Shown piece by piece: positions 21,940-33,512 of a stretch of DNA of 64,000 nt. Position 1 is the first letter of the stretch. The number at the start of each line of letters is the position of its first letter. The notes beneath the pieces are model-generated. The model ran no database searches and was not told where the DNA came from. It worked only from the letters and a program-made list of their open reading frames with translations. The DNA is from Pyricularia pennisetigena (Eukaryota > Ascomycota > Sordariomycetes > Magnaporthales > Pyriculariaceae): NCBI RefSeq assembly GCF_004337985.1, contig NC_043744.1, positions 2,950,408 through 3,014,407 of the forward strand. Reading direction: 5' to 3'. Made by a program: the position numbers and the translations under genes.

Positions 21940-23391
21940 ATGGCCGACACAGCTCCCGCTGCCAATGGTGGCTCCAACATTGATGCCCTGAAGAACAGTG
22001 AGGTGTGTAAAAATGGAAGGGTCCTCTTGAAGCTCATCGGATTCACCGGCTAACCTTCGCGAAGTTTAGTGTTTTGGAACCCCGCGCCCACATCACCCTG
22101 TCTACACCTGAGAGCCAAATGCCATCATAGAACCAAGTAACTAACGAGAATGCCTCAAGACGCCGCTGCTGCATATGATTCCGTCACCAACGGTACGTAA
22201 ATCCTTGCCCAGATTTCCATCACAAGATGTCCCTCCAGCTCGCAATGGTGGGGAGTACTGGTGTAGCTGCACTCCAAAATTACCGGCCAGGTCCAGTCGA
22301 TCAGCTGCTGACTGACCCTACCATTGCTTCTGCAATAGGCCCCGTCGCTCAAAATGTCAAGGATCAGTCCGCCAAGACGTCTGCAGAGCTCAACAACCTC
22401 GCTGCATCTCGCCAGACACCTACTCAACCCGCTGCCACTGGCCAGCCGTTGACGCACTATCACTCATTTTTCTCCGAGCTACTTTCCTGGAACAACCCCC
22501 GTAAGCTACCTTTACGACAGTTGTCCTTGTAAGATTGCGAATTCCTGACGGTCGACTGACGAGCTCCTTTCATGCTATAGGTGCTTCTGGAATCGCTTAC
22601 GCCTCTATCGTTACTTTCATCTTTGCGGTTAGATACCTGGATGTCATTCGGTGGAGTCTGAAGCTTTCTGGTTATGTTCTCGCTACCACAGTCGCTGCCG
22701 AGGTCGTTGGTAAGGCCATCCTCGGCACCGGCTTCGCCAGCCAGCTTCGTCCTCGCCGTTACTACACGGTCTCGCGTGAGACTATCGAGGGCATGACAGG
22801 TGACGTTCACGAGCTTCTCAACTTCTTTTGCATCGAGTCTCAGCGCATCTTGTTTGCCGAGAATGTCACCGTCTCTGCAGTTGTAAGTCATGCTCAACAT
22901 GCCCGGATTCTGCCTGTCGCACGAGCATGTTGAGCTAACAAAATTGTTACAATCAGGCCTGTGTTGGAGCCTTGATCTCGTACTGGCTGGTCAAGATTGT
23001 CCCATACTGGGGTCTCGCTCTCATGACCACCACCCTTGCCTTTGTAGCCCCTCTTATCTACAAGACCAACAAGGAGATGATCGACGAGCACCTGAAGCAG
23101 GTTTCCAGCATCGTTGAGTCTCAGACAAACCAGCTCAAGGAGGTCGCTGGCAAGCATACCGCGCAAGCTACCGAGCTCACCAAGCAGTACATGGGAGACT
23201 ACACCGCCAAGGCCCAGTCGCTGCTCCGTGGCCGCTCCCCCGAGACCGTCTCTAAGACGCCTGCTGCCCCGGTCCCTGCTGCACCGGCTCCTACGAACGA
23301 TCTGGCTCAGGACCTTCCTTCGGCCCCTACAACCGACATTAAGACCGCCGAACCGACCAAGGACGAGAAGGAGCCTCTTCTGGCCTTGTAA
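21940..23391 (+). CDS. Reticulon-like ER membrane-shaping protein
   Basis: Five exons, 21940-21997, 22160-22192, 22339-22500, 22581-22882 and 22957-23391, give 329 aa with all phases matching. Exon 2 is only 33 nt, with a CTAAC branch site just upstream and an unusual CAAG acceptor. The reticulon homology region runs from about residue 75 to 235. It starts HYHSFFSELLSWNNPRASG, has a first hydrophobic hairpin (IAYASIVTFIFAVRYLDV, plus LKLSGYVLATTVAAEVV), a hydrophilic loop, and a second hairpin (CVGALISYWLVKIVP, plus WGLALMTTTLAFVAPLIY). The tail is Ala/Pro/Thr-rich and ends DEKEPLLAL. Reticulons wedge into the cytosolic leaflet and curve tubular ER. The exon 1-2 junction is the least certain part; an alternative donor at 22003 gives a stop. 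Confidence 0.88.
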
Positions 23392-25159
23392 AGCACCTTG
23401 GTTCAATGGAAATGACTGAGGAACTTACTCTTCGACCAACATGAGGCATGGCATCACGATAATCTCTGAGAGAAATGGACCCAGAGAAAACTTGGTTGTC
23501 GCTTTCCACTGTCGTGTGGAGGACCTGGGTCAACACACCAATCATTACCACAATTTGATACACCGATCCTCCTGATGACTTGACGGGCTGTTTTTCTAGG
23601 CGTAAGACCGAAATGATTGAAAGCATGCGGAAAATTAACGACGATCGGACGGGTATCAGGACACACTGGGGGAGGGTTTTATGATAAATTTGTCATTGTC
23701 TTTTTTCTTCTTCTTTACTTTTGCAGGTGTTGCGCTGGTTCTTCTCTTTTCTTTAATGCCTCGGCTCTCTTTAGGTGCGTCGTTTGGGATAGGGGAGACC
23801 GCACTAATTTGTTTTGCGTGGGAGGCTGTTCATGGAAGATAACGAAAGGGGGTTGAAATATGACGAGGGTACCGTTGATACAATTGAGGGTGCCGATATG
23901 TGCTTAACCTGCCAAGCCTCCCTGGGCGCGCTTGAACTGTTTTGATAGTTATATGCTTTGAAGCTGCACCTTTTTGTGTTTTTGATTGTGAATGATGATT
24001 ATGTACATTGTACGCGCTCGCTACTGAGAGGGATGGGTATCATCCCAATCACTTATATGCCTTGGGGGAAGCTGGTGTGGCATGTCAGCTTTTCTTTTTT
24101 CTTCAACAGCCCCTGGATTGTATCTGAAAGGCTCAGTCTATGTACGCCCCAATGAGAAAGCAATCAAGAATTAGGGATAATTCTGACATGCACGCAATGC
24201 TACCCATTGACAATACGCAGCCATGAATTTTAACGGCACTTGGCATTTCAACGCGGGTCTCTCCGAATAGCATGCCAAGAAGAGGTGATTTGGGTAGAAG
24301 TCACGAGCTCCAAGGAGACAACTCCATGCTCTCGAATTACCATCCGGTGGATTGCTGTCAAATGAGGCAGCTGATATATTTCGGTGGCCCTGCATGTATA
24401 GAACGTAATGTGAGGGGAAGCGAGTGCGGAGCCCGCATGACATTAACGTACCCTGCCGAATCCTCTTCGTCCCGGTCTATGAAGCTTTGTCGACTAGTTT
24501 GATGGTTTACATGGATGAAGAACTCATTGTCATTACTTGAAAGAACTGCATGGTTCTGATTGAGAGAATCGTAATGTGCTACTCTTCCCCAAGTAATCAG
24601 GGGATGATTCGATGAGCCGTCTTCCGCGAATCCTGAACCAGTCACCAACTTGATTACCATTAGTACATTCGTATCGCCAAAGATTACATGTCTGATTTCA
24701 CTGCGTGAATGTTCTCTCCTTCCCCCTTAATATGGCTCCAACCAAGTCGTACTGCATTCCCCGAGTAAGGGTATGGGTGTTGATGAATTGTTTGTGCTGG
24801 TTGTTTGATGAAAGAGTCTTCGCATGTTACTATAAGTGCTGAACATCATAGCAGCGACCCAGGTGTGAGCGCCCTGATGCAGAGATACAGAGCCGATCGT
24901 AGCTGGAACTAAGGCAAGGTAAAAGTATACCTAGGGACGACGTGTGTCCCTAAATATTCGGTGACCGGATCTGGAGCCATATGTACCGGGGTCCACTGGA
25001 TACACAACGTTTGGTTGAAGTTTTTGGGGCTTTCTGTTCTTTCTCGACCACAGAGAGCGTGTGCCGTGTCCTCCTTGTCTGGCCACTGCTCTCAGGAGAG
25101 TTACTGAAATGTCACCGGTCCCAGTGCGTTTCCTGAATCGGCCGGGCAGCGACCTAGAC
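23392..25159. other. Intergenic, between convergent genes
   Basis: No gene was recognised between the reticulon-like and DUF2462 stop codons. Only short shadow-like ORFs occur. Confidence 0.5.
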
Positions 25160-25438
25160 TCAGCCGAACTTCCTGGAGCCGCCGGTCTTGTTGGATCCGG
25201 CGGCGTCCTTGTTCTTCGTCCTGCCCTTGCCAATCAACTCCAGGTGGCCAGCACGCTCCCCGAGCAACTTCTCGGTCTGGCCGACCAAGCCAGACGTGTA
25301 CTTTTTGACAAGCTTATCAGCCTTGGTGGATGGCTTCGACTTTTTGGGCTTGAAGACCCTTGCGCCCTTTTTCATCGTGCCCTTGTTTTTTGTCGGCTGT
25401 GAAGACTTGGCCGACATTTTGACAGTCCCTTGAGCCAT
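25160..25438 (-). CDS. DUF2462/UPF0390 small basic protein
   Basis: A single exon of 92 aa. The start ATG at 25438 gives MAQGTVK, the conserved opening of this family (MAQG-x-K in the human Leydig cell tumour 10 kDa protein homologue and in fungal members); the longer upstream frame lacks conservation. The chain is Lys-rich with KNKGTMKKGARVFKPKKSKP and a central LVKKYTSGLVGQTEKLLGER helix, then AGHLELIGKG. Family members are small nuclear or nucleolar proteins suspected in ribosome biogenesis, but no activity is proven. The gene is divergent from the mitochondrial PPR gene with 579 bp between starts. Confidence 0.85.
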   Translation of the reverse strand: MAQGTVKMSAKSSQPTKNKGTMKKGARVFKPKKSKPSTKADKLVKKYTSGLVGQTEKLLGERAGHLELIGKGRTKNKDAAGSNKTGGSRKFG

Positions 25439-26017
25439 TTTGAAGTAGTAGCCAGCGGCGGCAAACCCAGGCAAGATGTTGACAAAGCAGGGAGTCGGAC
25501 GTAACCTTTGAAATGGGAAGGATTGAAGAAGCGGGCTTGTTCCAGATGTTGCGAGCAAAGCCGCAGCGGAAGAAAAAAAAATCGGGGCTGGCGAAAATGG
25601 CGACATGGTCCAGCCGATAAGGTCACCTGATAAGGACCTCGGTACCCCACATATGCGACCCTGCAGACCTGCCAGGGACAAAAGCAAGCTTCCTGGAGCT
25701 CGGACCAGTTAAGATGGAAATTCAACGACACTCAGCAAGCTATTCGAGGAATTGGATTGACGAGCTTCGGCTGGCTCTAAATATTTCCAATCATTCCAAG
25801 AAAAGAGCCTCGATAGTTACCTGTCAAAAACTGCAACGAACAGCTATCACAACCCGAAAGCCTCGATTATATTCAGCGCACGTCTAGAGCCGACAATGTC
25901 GTGCCAAGTATAGACTATCTACTAGGACTCTTCTTCGACTACGCTGCAGCAAATACCCAATGGCGCCGAGAATAAATTCAAGATAATACTCGGGTTCATA
26001 TTTTGAAAGCTCGCACG
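25439..26017. promoter_or_regulatory. Shared divergent promoter region, DUF2462 / PPR genes
   Basis: The 579 bp between two outward-facing start codons must hold both 5' leaders and promoters. No clear TATA box was seen. The assignment follows from gene orientation only. Confidence 0.5.
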
Positions 26018-28604
26018 ATGCGATCCCATCTGGCTCGCAATGCCTGCCGCGCGAGCCAGAGATCCCCAGCCTCCAGGCAGCTGCTCGCGTCAATAACCAC
26101 GCCGCCGTCTTCTTCCCTCCTTTGCTCGCGAGAGCCCCGTCACCCCCGACGACAACCACACCTCTGCGATCTCCTGGCCCAGAACCTAGCCTTGAGCTAT
26201 GGCAAGAGGACATTTTTTGGTCCCTTCAAGAAGCCGCCGCGGGAGATCCAGCCCCCGCAGATGGTTCCCGGCTATGGTAAGCTCCTTGAGTTCACAGCCA
26301 AGGAGCAGGATAACCTTCGCTTGCCAGCAGTGAAGGTGATTCGGAAGGCGGTCACGGATCTATTTAGCAATCATTTCATTCGACAAGCCGGCTTGAACTC
26401 GACACAAGCGCGATGTGCACTGCGAGCGATTCTGTATCTGAGAGACAGATATGTCCCGGTAGATGGCTCGGACAAACTTGGGCTTACGGCTTCCTGCCTC
26501 AAAAAGATACTGCGAGCGATCCAGAAGAAGCGACATCGGGACGATGGGCAAGATTATATGGAGCTCGCAAAGCTTGCCTTCGATGGGCTTCAGCCATTGT
26601 TACAAGGCGAAGAAGCATTGTCTTGGTGGACGGAATATCTCGTGGCCATATTTAACACTGGTGGCAGCACCCACGCTCTTGAGGAACTCAAGAAATGGCT
26701 AGATAGCCAACCGCAAGACCTGAGTGAAGCTGCCAAGGAGCTGTTGTTTTTGATGTTTCGCAAGTTTTCACAGCAAGGGGAAGAACAGCAAGCCCTGACC
26801 GAATTGCTAGAGATTCTGCGGGCTCGTGGACTGAGCACGCACAAGTCTTTCACTGATTCAATGGTGATATACCATGCATCATTAGGTCAAGCAGACGATG
26901 CCTTCCTCTGGCTTCGCAAGGTCCCTGGCACGCCGTCCAGTAATAGCTTGCTCGCACTTATAAAGCTGGCCGATCAACAGCCAGACCAACTCAACAGAGT
27001 GAGAATGTTTTTCTTCGAGCAGTGCGATCGGCCTACGCCTTTACCAGTATCTTGTTGGTCTGCGGTATTGCAATGGGCCCTCTTCCAGAACAACATGGAT
27101 TGTGCCCATTTGGAGTCATTTATTCGAACCAAGCTTGCCAAGAATAAAAACCTGCCGCCCGAGGAATTCCTGCCCGGTAATACACTCGATCACTTGTTGA
27201 TAGCAGCGATGGACAGGAAGCAATATGTTTTAGCCGAGCGAATCACAGATTGGGCTATGAATCGCGTAAGAACCCAACGAGGGCTTTCATTCCGGGCCAA
27301 GGCGATGCGGCTCGAGTGGCGACTGGCCGGCAACGATCTCCCGGGAGCCCATGAGGCGTATAACAGCATCATGAATGAAGATCTGAATGGTCTCGAGCTT
27401 GGGCCCACCCAGGCCCTAGCTCTGAATAGATACCTTCAGGTGCTATGCTCACAAGAGGTGGCACACAGCGTGAGGGTACTGCCGACGCTTTCAACCCTTG
27501 AGGAATATCGCGTCAATGTCGAACCTGAAACGATCGCATGCGTTGCTACATACTTACTTGAGAACGATCTTGAATATGAGTTGATTGACACCCTCTCGAT
27601 TCACGCCACCAATTTTGGTCTCTCTGAAAGGACGATCCTCATCAACAGAATGCTTCAATTCTGCCTGGACCCTGCCAGAAGCACGGCTCGTGCTTGGAAC
27701 ACTTATACTCTACTCCGCCAGTACTTTCCAGACATGAAGAGAGAACCTCGTGTGAAGATGATGCATTCATTCTTCGCACGCAAGAGGCCAGACATGGCGG
27801 TTCTCATATTTGGCCACATGCGAGCACATGACAACCCCGAGATGAAGCCGGACTTGGATGTGTACGTGGCCGTGCTGGAGTACTTGGGGCGGTATCCAGA
27901 TCTCGACAGTTTGAAGCTGGTCCACAACATGTTCAAGATGGATACGACCATAGAGCCTACAACGAGGCTATACAATGCTATGATGATGGCTTATACCGGC
28001 TGCGGCGAGCCTTTCAAAAGTCTCGAGTTCTGGCGGGAGATAAGTAACTCTCCTGAGGGTCCCACCTACGAGACCCTGACAATCTTTTTCTGGACGTGCC
28101 AAAAGATCGGGCCCGGCGTCGAGAAGGCGAATGAGGTCTGGGAGAAGCTCATGCGGATGAATGTCGAGATTCCCCCGGAGGTTTTTGCTGCCTACTGCGG
28201 CGCCATGAGTAGCAAAGGCAAACTTGACACAGTGAAGCAGCTGTTACTAGGGATGGATGGAATCGTGGGGTACTATCCCGACACTGCGACGTGAGTTTTC
28301 CGATTCCTCATTATATTTGGTCCCTCTCGTTTTTCTTTATTGATATTTAGTTTGGCGGCTACGTCAAAGCTAGGCGAGTCAGAACAAATTGCGTTGATTG
28401 CTAACATGGCTATGCCGTTCTAGACTGCGTATAATTTACGATGGTTTACCGAACCAGACGCTGCAGGACGAGTTCGAGAAGTTTGCAGAGCAACGATTCC
28501 CGGATACATGGACAGAGCTGGTAACAGTGATTCCGCGGAAGAAGAGCCACGAGTTCGTGCGCAGCAAATTCAAGTACTCTAGGGTGCACGATATGAAGGC
28601 CTAG
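26018..28604 (+). CDS. Mitochondrial pentatricopeptide-repeat protein
   Basis: Two exons, 26018-28290 and 28424-28604, give 817 aa in phase; the donor is GTGAGT and the acceptor TTCTAG. The ATG at 26018 begins MRSHLARNACRASQRSPASR, an Arg/Ala/Ser-rich stretch without acids typical of a mitochondrial presequence. The rest is alpha-helical with PPR-like units, clearest near the C-terminal third (TRLYNAMMMAYTGCGEPFKSL; PTYETLTIFFWTCQKIG; PPEVFAAYCGAMSSKGKLDT). The short second exon continues as TLRIIYDGLPNQTLQDEFEKF. Long fungal PPR proteins of this kind act in organellar RNA maturation or translation, for example CYA-5 of Neurospora for COX1 mRNA. Orthology to CYA-5 is possible but not shown. 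It converges with the bS18m gene, with 238 bp between stops. Confidence 0.8.
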
Positions 28605-28842
28605 AGGTTTCTAACCATTGATTGTGGCGATACAGCATATATAGATGTGGGCGCGTCTGTTTGGATCTTGTATATAATGTTTTTATAACGTGTTGAAAAC
28701 AAGAAATGTTGTACAAATATGTAAAAACAACAAAAAAAGAGATGGAAGATATCAGAGCTTGCTTCAAACAGAGTTGACACGATCGTACATCTCTCCCTTA
28801 AAGCCTTCTGTAAAGCAACGCAACAGCCGAACGAGCAGCGGG

Positions 28843-29767
28843 TTACACGGACCGCCTACCGGAAGCGGAAACGCTGGCATAACGGGTCCTGAGAAGCTCT
28901 GGGTGGTGATGCACACTAGGGTGTAATCCCAGTCCGACGGCCCTCCTGATAGCCTTGGCAATCTTCCTCTGGTTTACGGGACGTAGGCAAGTCTCTTTGG
29001 AGTGCTTTATCCGGCCCATGGGTGTCATGAACTCCGAAATCATGGAGAAGTTCTGTCGCGACGCCAGAGACGAACCAATGTCAGCTTTGTTCATACCAAC
29101 CGCGTTTCCAACCTTGGCAAATCTTGGGATCCCTTCCCCGTCCCCCATACTCCCGTTGGCTTACCTGGTACTCATCCAGCGGGTTTATGCCCAGGACGTC
29201 AATCACATCGAATTTGGGCCGCGTAGGCTTGCGGAAGCGGGAGAGCTCCTCGGGCGACAGGTCGTGGGGCGAGTAGAGCTCGCCCTGGTTCCAGCGCCGG
29301 GGTGACTGGCGGAGGTAGTTGCTTGCGACCTGGTTCTTGCGCAACTGGATCTGAGTTCTTTCGTGTTTGGCGGTGTAGTCGTTCTTGTTCCTCTCGCGGG
29401 CCTCTGCAGACCACATGTACTTCTTTATGGCGTTCGCCGGGGTTTCGCTGCGGCCCGCGTCCATCTGATTAAGCAGCTTGGATCCGGAGCTGGTGCTTTG
29501 TTCCACGACTGAAAAAAGGGGAGAGGCCAGTAGCTCGTCATGTTAGTCTTGGTCTGGTTTTTTTTTCTTTTGGGCCTTCTTTTGATTTATCTGTGTAGGC
29601 TCTCAAGAGGTCCAGCTCGTGCGTGTGAGGGTGTGGTGTGGTGCTGGAGGAGGGAAAAGCTCACGTCTCGCGGCGGGAAGGGTCGATGAGAATTTTGCCG
29701 TTTGCTCGCACATGAAGGAGCGGCATTGGCGAGCCAGCGACTGGAAAGGTGCTAATCTTGGCGACAT
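28843..29767 (-). CDS. RSM18: Mitochondrial ribosomal protein bS18m
   Basis: Three exons, 29767-29665, 29508-29165 and 29052-28843, give 218 aa in phase. Donors are GTGAGC and GTAAGC; acceptors are TTTCAG and CGACAG. Exon 1 starts MSPRLAPFQSLARQCRSF, a mitochondrial presequence. Exon 2 is a basic linker (RERNKNDYTAKHERTQIQLR) leading to DVLGINPLDEYQ. Exon 3 holds the S18 core NFSMISEFMTPMGRIKHSKE, CLRPVNQRKIAKAIRRAVG and LGLHPSVHHHPELL, which binds 16S-type rRNA on the small-subunit platform. The conserved R-P-x-N-Q-R-K and A-I-R-R motifs make the family call firm. The gene shares its upstream region with IMP3. Confidence 0.93.
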
Positions 29768-30197
29768 GTTGACGGCTGAGCTCGATGGAGACTAGGTTTC
29801 GTGGTTGTAATGGTTTCCAACGAGGTCGATAGTACCTTGTAAGGATCCGGTGCAGCTGCGATTGTCGGCTCCTCGTCTGTTGGCTTGGAATTGAACTTTT
29901 TGTCGCGGTTATGTAAGCTACAAGGGTGCTTCGAACCAGGGGTTGAGTGGACCATGATGCTGCCTGCTTGCCCCGCCGACGCGCTTCCCCGGCAGGCAAT
30001 TTTTCTTGCCCAACTCCGAAAGTGCGGGATGTAGCTTGGAGCTGATTGCCAAAAATTTCCTTATCGCGGTCTGGTCTGGCTTGCTGCATTGTCCATAGGT
30101 CTACCAAGCCTAGGTGCCTCTACCTTGCCGAGTATATCAACAACAAGTCTACATACTTCCCATCAGTACCTGTTGAGCTCATTTTGACACAGCCAAA
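29768..30197. promoter_or_regulatory. Shared divergent promoter region, bS18m / IMP3
   Basis: The 430 bp separate the bS18m start (minus strand) from the IMP3 start (plus strand). The segment near 30095-30125 carries CCTAGGTGCCTCTACCTTGCC-like ACCT motifs that recur in other promoters here. Shared control of a mitochondrial and a cytosolic ribosome-assembly gene is inferred from geometry only. Confidence 0.5.
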
Positions 30198-30902
30198 ATG
30201 GTCCGAAAGTTAAAACATCACGAGCAAAAGTTCGTCCTCCTCCCTTCAACCAAATCCTAGTAAAGCCCGCCCCGATGACATCCGGCATGCGCCGCCGTGT
30301 CACATCCCCCGCAAGCATTAAACATGACAGGACCCTGAGCCAAAACTAAAACAAAACATTTCCCGCCCTCTCTTGCGCTTAGGCTGCTCAAAAAGGTCGA
30401 CTTCGTCACGTACAAGGGCGACAACGACCACCGTGCAGCCGCCGTCTGCCGGCGGTACATGATTCAGAAGCCGTCCGACTACCACACGTACAACCAGATC
30501 TGCGGGTCTCTGCGCAAGCTCGCGCACCGGCTCAGCCTGCTGCCGCCAGACAGCGAAGTGCGGCGGAAGCACGAGTCACTGCTGCTCGAGAAGCTGTACG
30601 ACGTCGGCGTCCTGTCGACGCAGTCCAAGCTCTCAGCCGTCGAGCACGGCGCCACCGTCAGCGCCTTTGCGAGGAGGAGACTGCCCGTCGTCATGACGAG
30701 GCTGCACATGGCCGAGAACATATCGACCGCCACGAAGCTCATCGAGCAGGGCCACGTGCGCGTCGGTGTCGACGTGGTCACGGACCCGGCCATGCTCATC
30801 ACCAGGTCCATGGAAGACTTTGTCACGTGGGCCGTGGGCAGCAAGATCAAGAAGAATATCATGAAGTACAAAGACAAGCTGGACGACTTTGAGCTTCTCT
30901 AA
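30198..30902 (+). CDS. IMP3: U3 snoRNP protein IMP3
   Basis: Two exons, 30198-30229 and 30383-30902, give 183 aa in phase. The 32-nt first exon encodes [11 protein letters not shown], the nearly invariant IMP3 start, and the junction restores HEQKLLKKVDF. The donor GTTCGT is weak, but no other donor keeps the frame; the acceptor is CGCTTAG. The C-terminal half is an S4-type RNA-binding domain ([37 protein letters not shown]), ending [10 protein letters not shown] and a charged tail. IMP3 bridges U3 snoRNA and pre-18S rRNA in the nucleolar SSU processome. The length matches yeast and human IMP3 (about 183 aa). Confidence 0.95.
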
Positions 30903-32409
30903 GGCTGTTCTGGAACGAGGGTGGGGGAGGCAAGATGTCGTCTTCTTTTTCTTGTTTTCCCCCCTCTTTCACAAAGATGACCGGTGACTTAAATCACTGT
31001 TTGTTTTCTCTTCATAAAGAGCAATACGGCAGAGGTGTTGACTTGCCAGCTTAAGCGGCAGGTAGCGAGTCGATTAAGCGAGGAAGGGGTAGCTGAGTCC
31101 CCATCAGTTGGTACAAAAAGTATCACCTGCTTGCAAGAAATTCCCCCGCGACTGCGAGATTGATTGCCTTTGAGAAAATGATTGCGCATCAAGGCCTGAT
31201 AATCATGTGCGTTGAACGGGGAAGTTGAATCAGGGGCTTGCAACGACGGGCGTTGACAGGCCAAGATTTGGGCTTCCACCGAAGCTTCTGTCGTCCATAT
31301 CTAAGATTGTTATTACTCTTGGCGCGGCGTTCAAGGTGTTTTGGGCTTCGGGTATTGGGATTAGAAGCGTCTAATCTTCTGCAGAGTTGGTACCTAGCTG
31401 AATAGGATCCTTGTTTTGTCGACCAAACTACCCTCTCTAAATTATAGATGGGGGATGAAACGTTTACAGAACACTGGGCTGGCTTGGAAGAACAGACCAA
31501 AACCCATCTACGGATACTTTGGACAGGAAAATTAAATTAAAACAAACAAAAGCCGTTGCGATTGCCTTGCCTGGTCCGGGGAAAATATTGTCGACACCGT
31601 ATTCCCTAAAACGGAACTGTTGGAGGTTCAGCTATGCCCATAGCCTCTCATAGACATGCACCTAAGCGAAAGAAAAACATTCTTTGAGCCAAAGGGAGTG
31701 TATTCGATGGTGGCTGCTGAAGTTTTTAAGGAAGGTGGGCATCATCAAATTGATCTAGTCCTAGGCTAGATGGATATATATGTACAAAAAGCGACCTCTA
31801 CCAAAAGGGTCCCCGCCCCCATCTCGTAGTCGTTAGATCGTGAGAAGTGAAGTAAATCTGCCTCCAGTGCCAACTCAGAGGGCCGAGGGTGAAAAGATGA
31901 AAGAGAAGAAAAAAGCAAGAGTGGTCGTGTACAAACACAAGAAGCATGCATCGCTCGCTGCTGTGTGGGTATAAAACACAATGCTCTTTCCTGAAATCCT
32001 TGCCTCGGGCGGTAGTGTGTGGTTAGGTATTGAAGTGAAGGGAGGAAGATTTGGTCGCCTTTGCCCTCGAAAGAAAAACAAGACCTCTTGGCAAAGCAAG
32101 TGACTTCTCTTCTTCTCGGGCTAAGCCGGCGTAAAATTCCCCCTTGTTCACCGTGCACACTCCTCCTCCTCAGCCTCTGAGATGCCGCCGTAACAGTGTA
32201 TCCCTGTGTAAATGCTCAACACATGACAGGTATATGGAAAAGAAAAAAAATGCAAAGGGATTGTGGCCTAGGATAACAACAATGAGTGGACTGGAACCAA
32301 GATACTGTAGTATTCTTTTATGCCAAAAACCCCCTCAAAGAAAAGAAAACAGGCCATGGATGAGCAACAGACAAAAGGACTTGGAAGAGAATTTCTTGAA
32401 AGAAACACT
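30903..32409. other. Intergenic, between convergent genes
   Basis: No gene was recognised between IMP3 and the Egh16-like gene. The probable 3' UTR of the latter lies toward 32409. ORFs here are short, with no family features. Confidence 0.5.
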
Positions 32410-33282
32410 CTACTCGTCATCCTCCTCGTCAGCGGCGAGGGAGCGGGCGAACCGGCGCTTGGCCAGGTTGTACTCGATGGCACGCTTGCGGGCGGCAGGA
32501 GACTGCGTGAAGGCAACGGAGCCGCCAAAGGGGCCGGTGACGGCGGCGTTGCGGAGACGAGCAATGCAGACGTTGGTGGCGCCTCCAACCGATCCCGAGC
32601 AGGTAGCTCCAGCGGGCATCTGAACGGCCACAGGGAAGTCCATGGTCTGGGCAGCCGAGAGACCAGCAATGCCGAGGCCTGGGACGTTGGTGGTGATCTT
32701 GGCCTTCTCGAATGCCGAGGGTTCCTGACCACCCGAGGTGGAGTCAATGTCGGCGGTCAGGGGGCCAGCACCGTCCTGGTTGACCTGGTGGAAAACGATA
32801 TTGATGGTGCCATCGTCATTGGTGGTCGGGAGGCCCTTGGTGGCAGCAATGCCGGTGGCAGCCAAGACACCAGTCTCCTCAGTGCCCTTGGGGGTGCTGG
32901 TGCCACCACCAGCGCGGGGAAGGAGAGTGGCGCGGCGAGCCAGGTTGGCGGCGTGGCGCTCGCGGGCAGCAACGACCTCAGACTTGTTGGTCGAGGCACC
33001 GTCCATGAACAAAGCAACCATCTTGGCAGCGTCGACGGGGCCACCGCCCTGGGTGCGGCCCAGAGCCGAGGCGCGGCTGGTGCCGAGCTCACGGTCGCGG
33101 ATGATGGCGGTGTCAGCCTCGGAGCCGCAGACAGGGCTGGGGCAGTCGCGGGGAGTGCCATCGATGAGGGTCAGACCGGGGAGGGTGACGCCATTGGCAC
33201 CCTGGACCTCGGTGACAACACCGTGGGCGAAGACGTTGGTGGCCGCGAAGGCAGAGATGAGGATGGCGCTAGTGTACTTCAT
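32410..33282 (-). CDS. Egh16/MAS (GAS1/GAS2-like) secreted protein
   Basis: A single exon of 290 aa. Residues 1-19 (MKYTSAILISAFAATNVFA) are a signal peptide, and the predicted mature chain begins HGVVTEVQGANG. The body has the family layout: VTLPGLTLIDGTPRDCPSPV near the N-terminus, an Ala/Arg-rich middle (ARERHAANLARRATLLPRAG), GTINIVFHQVNQDGAGP, then MDFPVAVQMPAGATCSGSV and NVCIARLRNA, with few conserved Cys. Egh16 was described from powdery mildew, and the Magnaporthe GAS1/GAS2 (MAS) proteins accumulate in appressoria and support penetration. The acidic DEEDDE tail is notable. Codon use is strongly biased toward C and G endings, as in highly expressed genes. Biochemical function is unknown; the mature N-terminal His recalls copper monooxygenases, but that is inference. 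Confidence 0.88.
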   Translation of the reverse strand: MKYTSAILISAFAATNVFAHGVVTEVQGANGVTLPGLTLIDGTPRDCPSPVCGSEADTAIIRDRELGTSRASALGRTQGGGPVDAAKMVALFMDGASTNKSEVVAARERHAANLARRATLLPRAGGGTSTPKGTEETGVLAATGIAATKGLPTTNDDGTINIVFHQVNQDGAGPLTADIDSTSGGQEPSAFEKAKITTNVPGLGIAGLSAAQTMDFPVAVQMPAGATCSGSVGGATNVCIARLRNAAVTGPFGGSVAFTQSPAARKRAIEYNLAKRRFARSLAADEEDDE

Positions 33283-33506
33283 TTTGGCGGTTTGAATTTG
33301 TCTTCTTTAGAAGAGGAGGTGGTGTTTGAAACCTGGTATCAAAGGGAAAGAAAGAATTGAATGGGTATTGAAGAAAAATCACTAAACTGGGAGCTCCAGG
33401 CTCGTTGCTGAGAAGGAAAGTTGAAGAAGAAGAAGAAGGTATTGAAGAAGATGATGATGGTGAACAAAAAAACAAAAAGGACAGTAGACGAGAGTCTCAG
33501 TCTGCC

Positions 33507-33512
33507 TTTATA
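33507..33512 (-). promoter_or_regulatory. Candidate TATA box of the Egh16-like gene
   Basis: The minus strand reads TATAAA about 225 nt upstream of the ATG at 33282. Between them is a pyrimidine-rich leader on the coding strand ((GAA)n on the plus strand, about 33420-33455), common in strongly expressed fungal genes. Position and context support it, but it is only a motif match. Confidence 0.4.

Noticed and set aside
24732..24770. ATG followed by MAPTKSYCIPR and a GTAAGG donor, resembling a short first exon
   Set aside because: No compatible second exon with protein-like sequence was found downstream.
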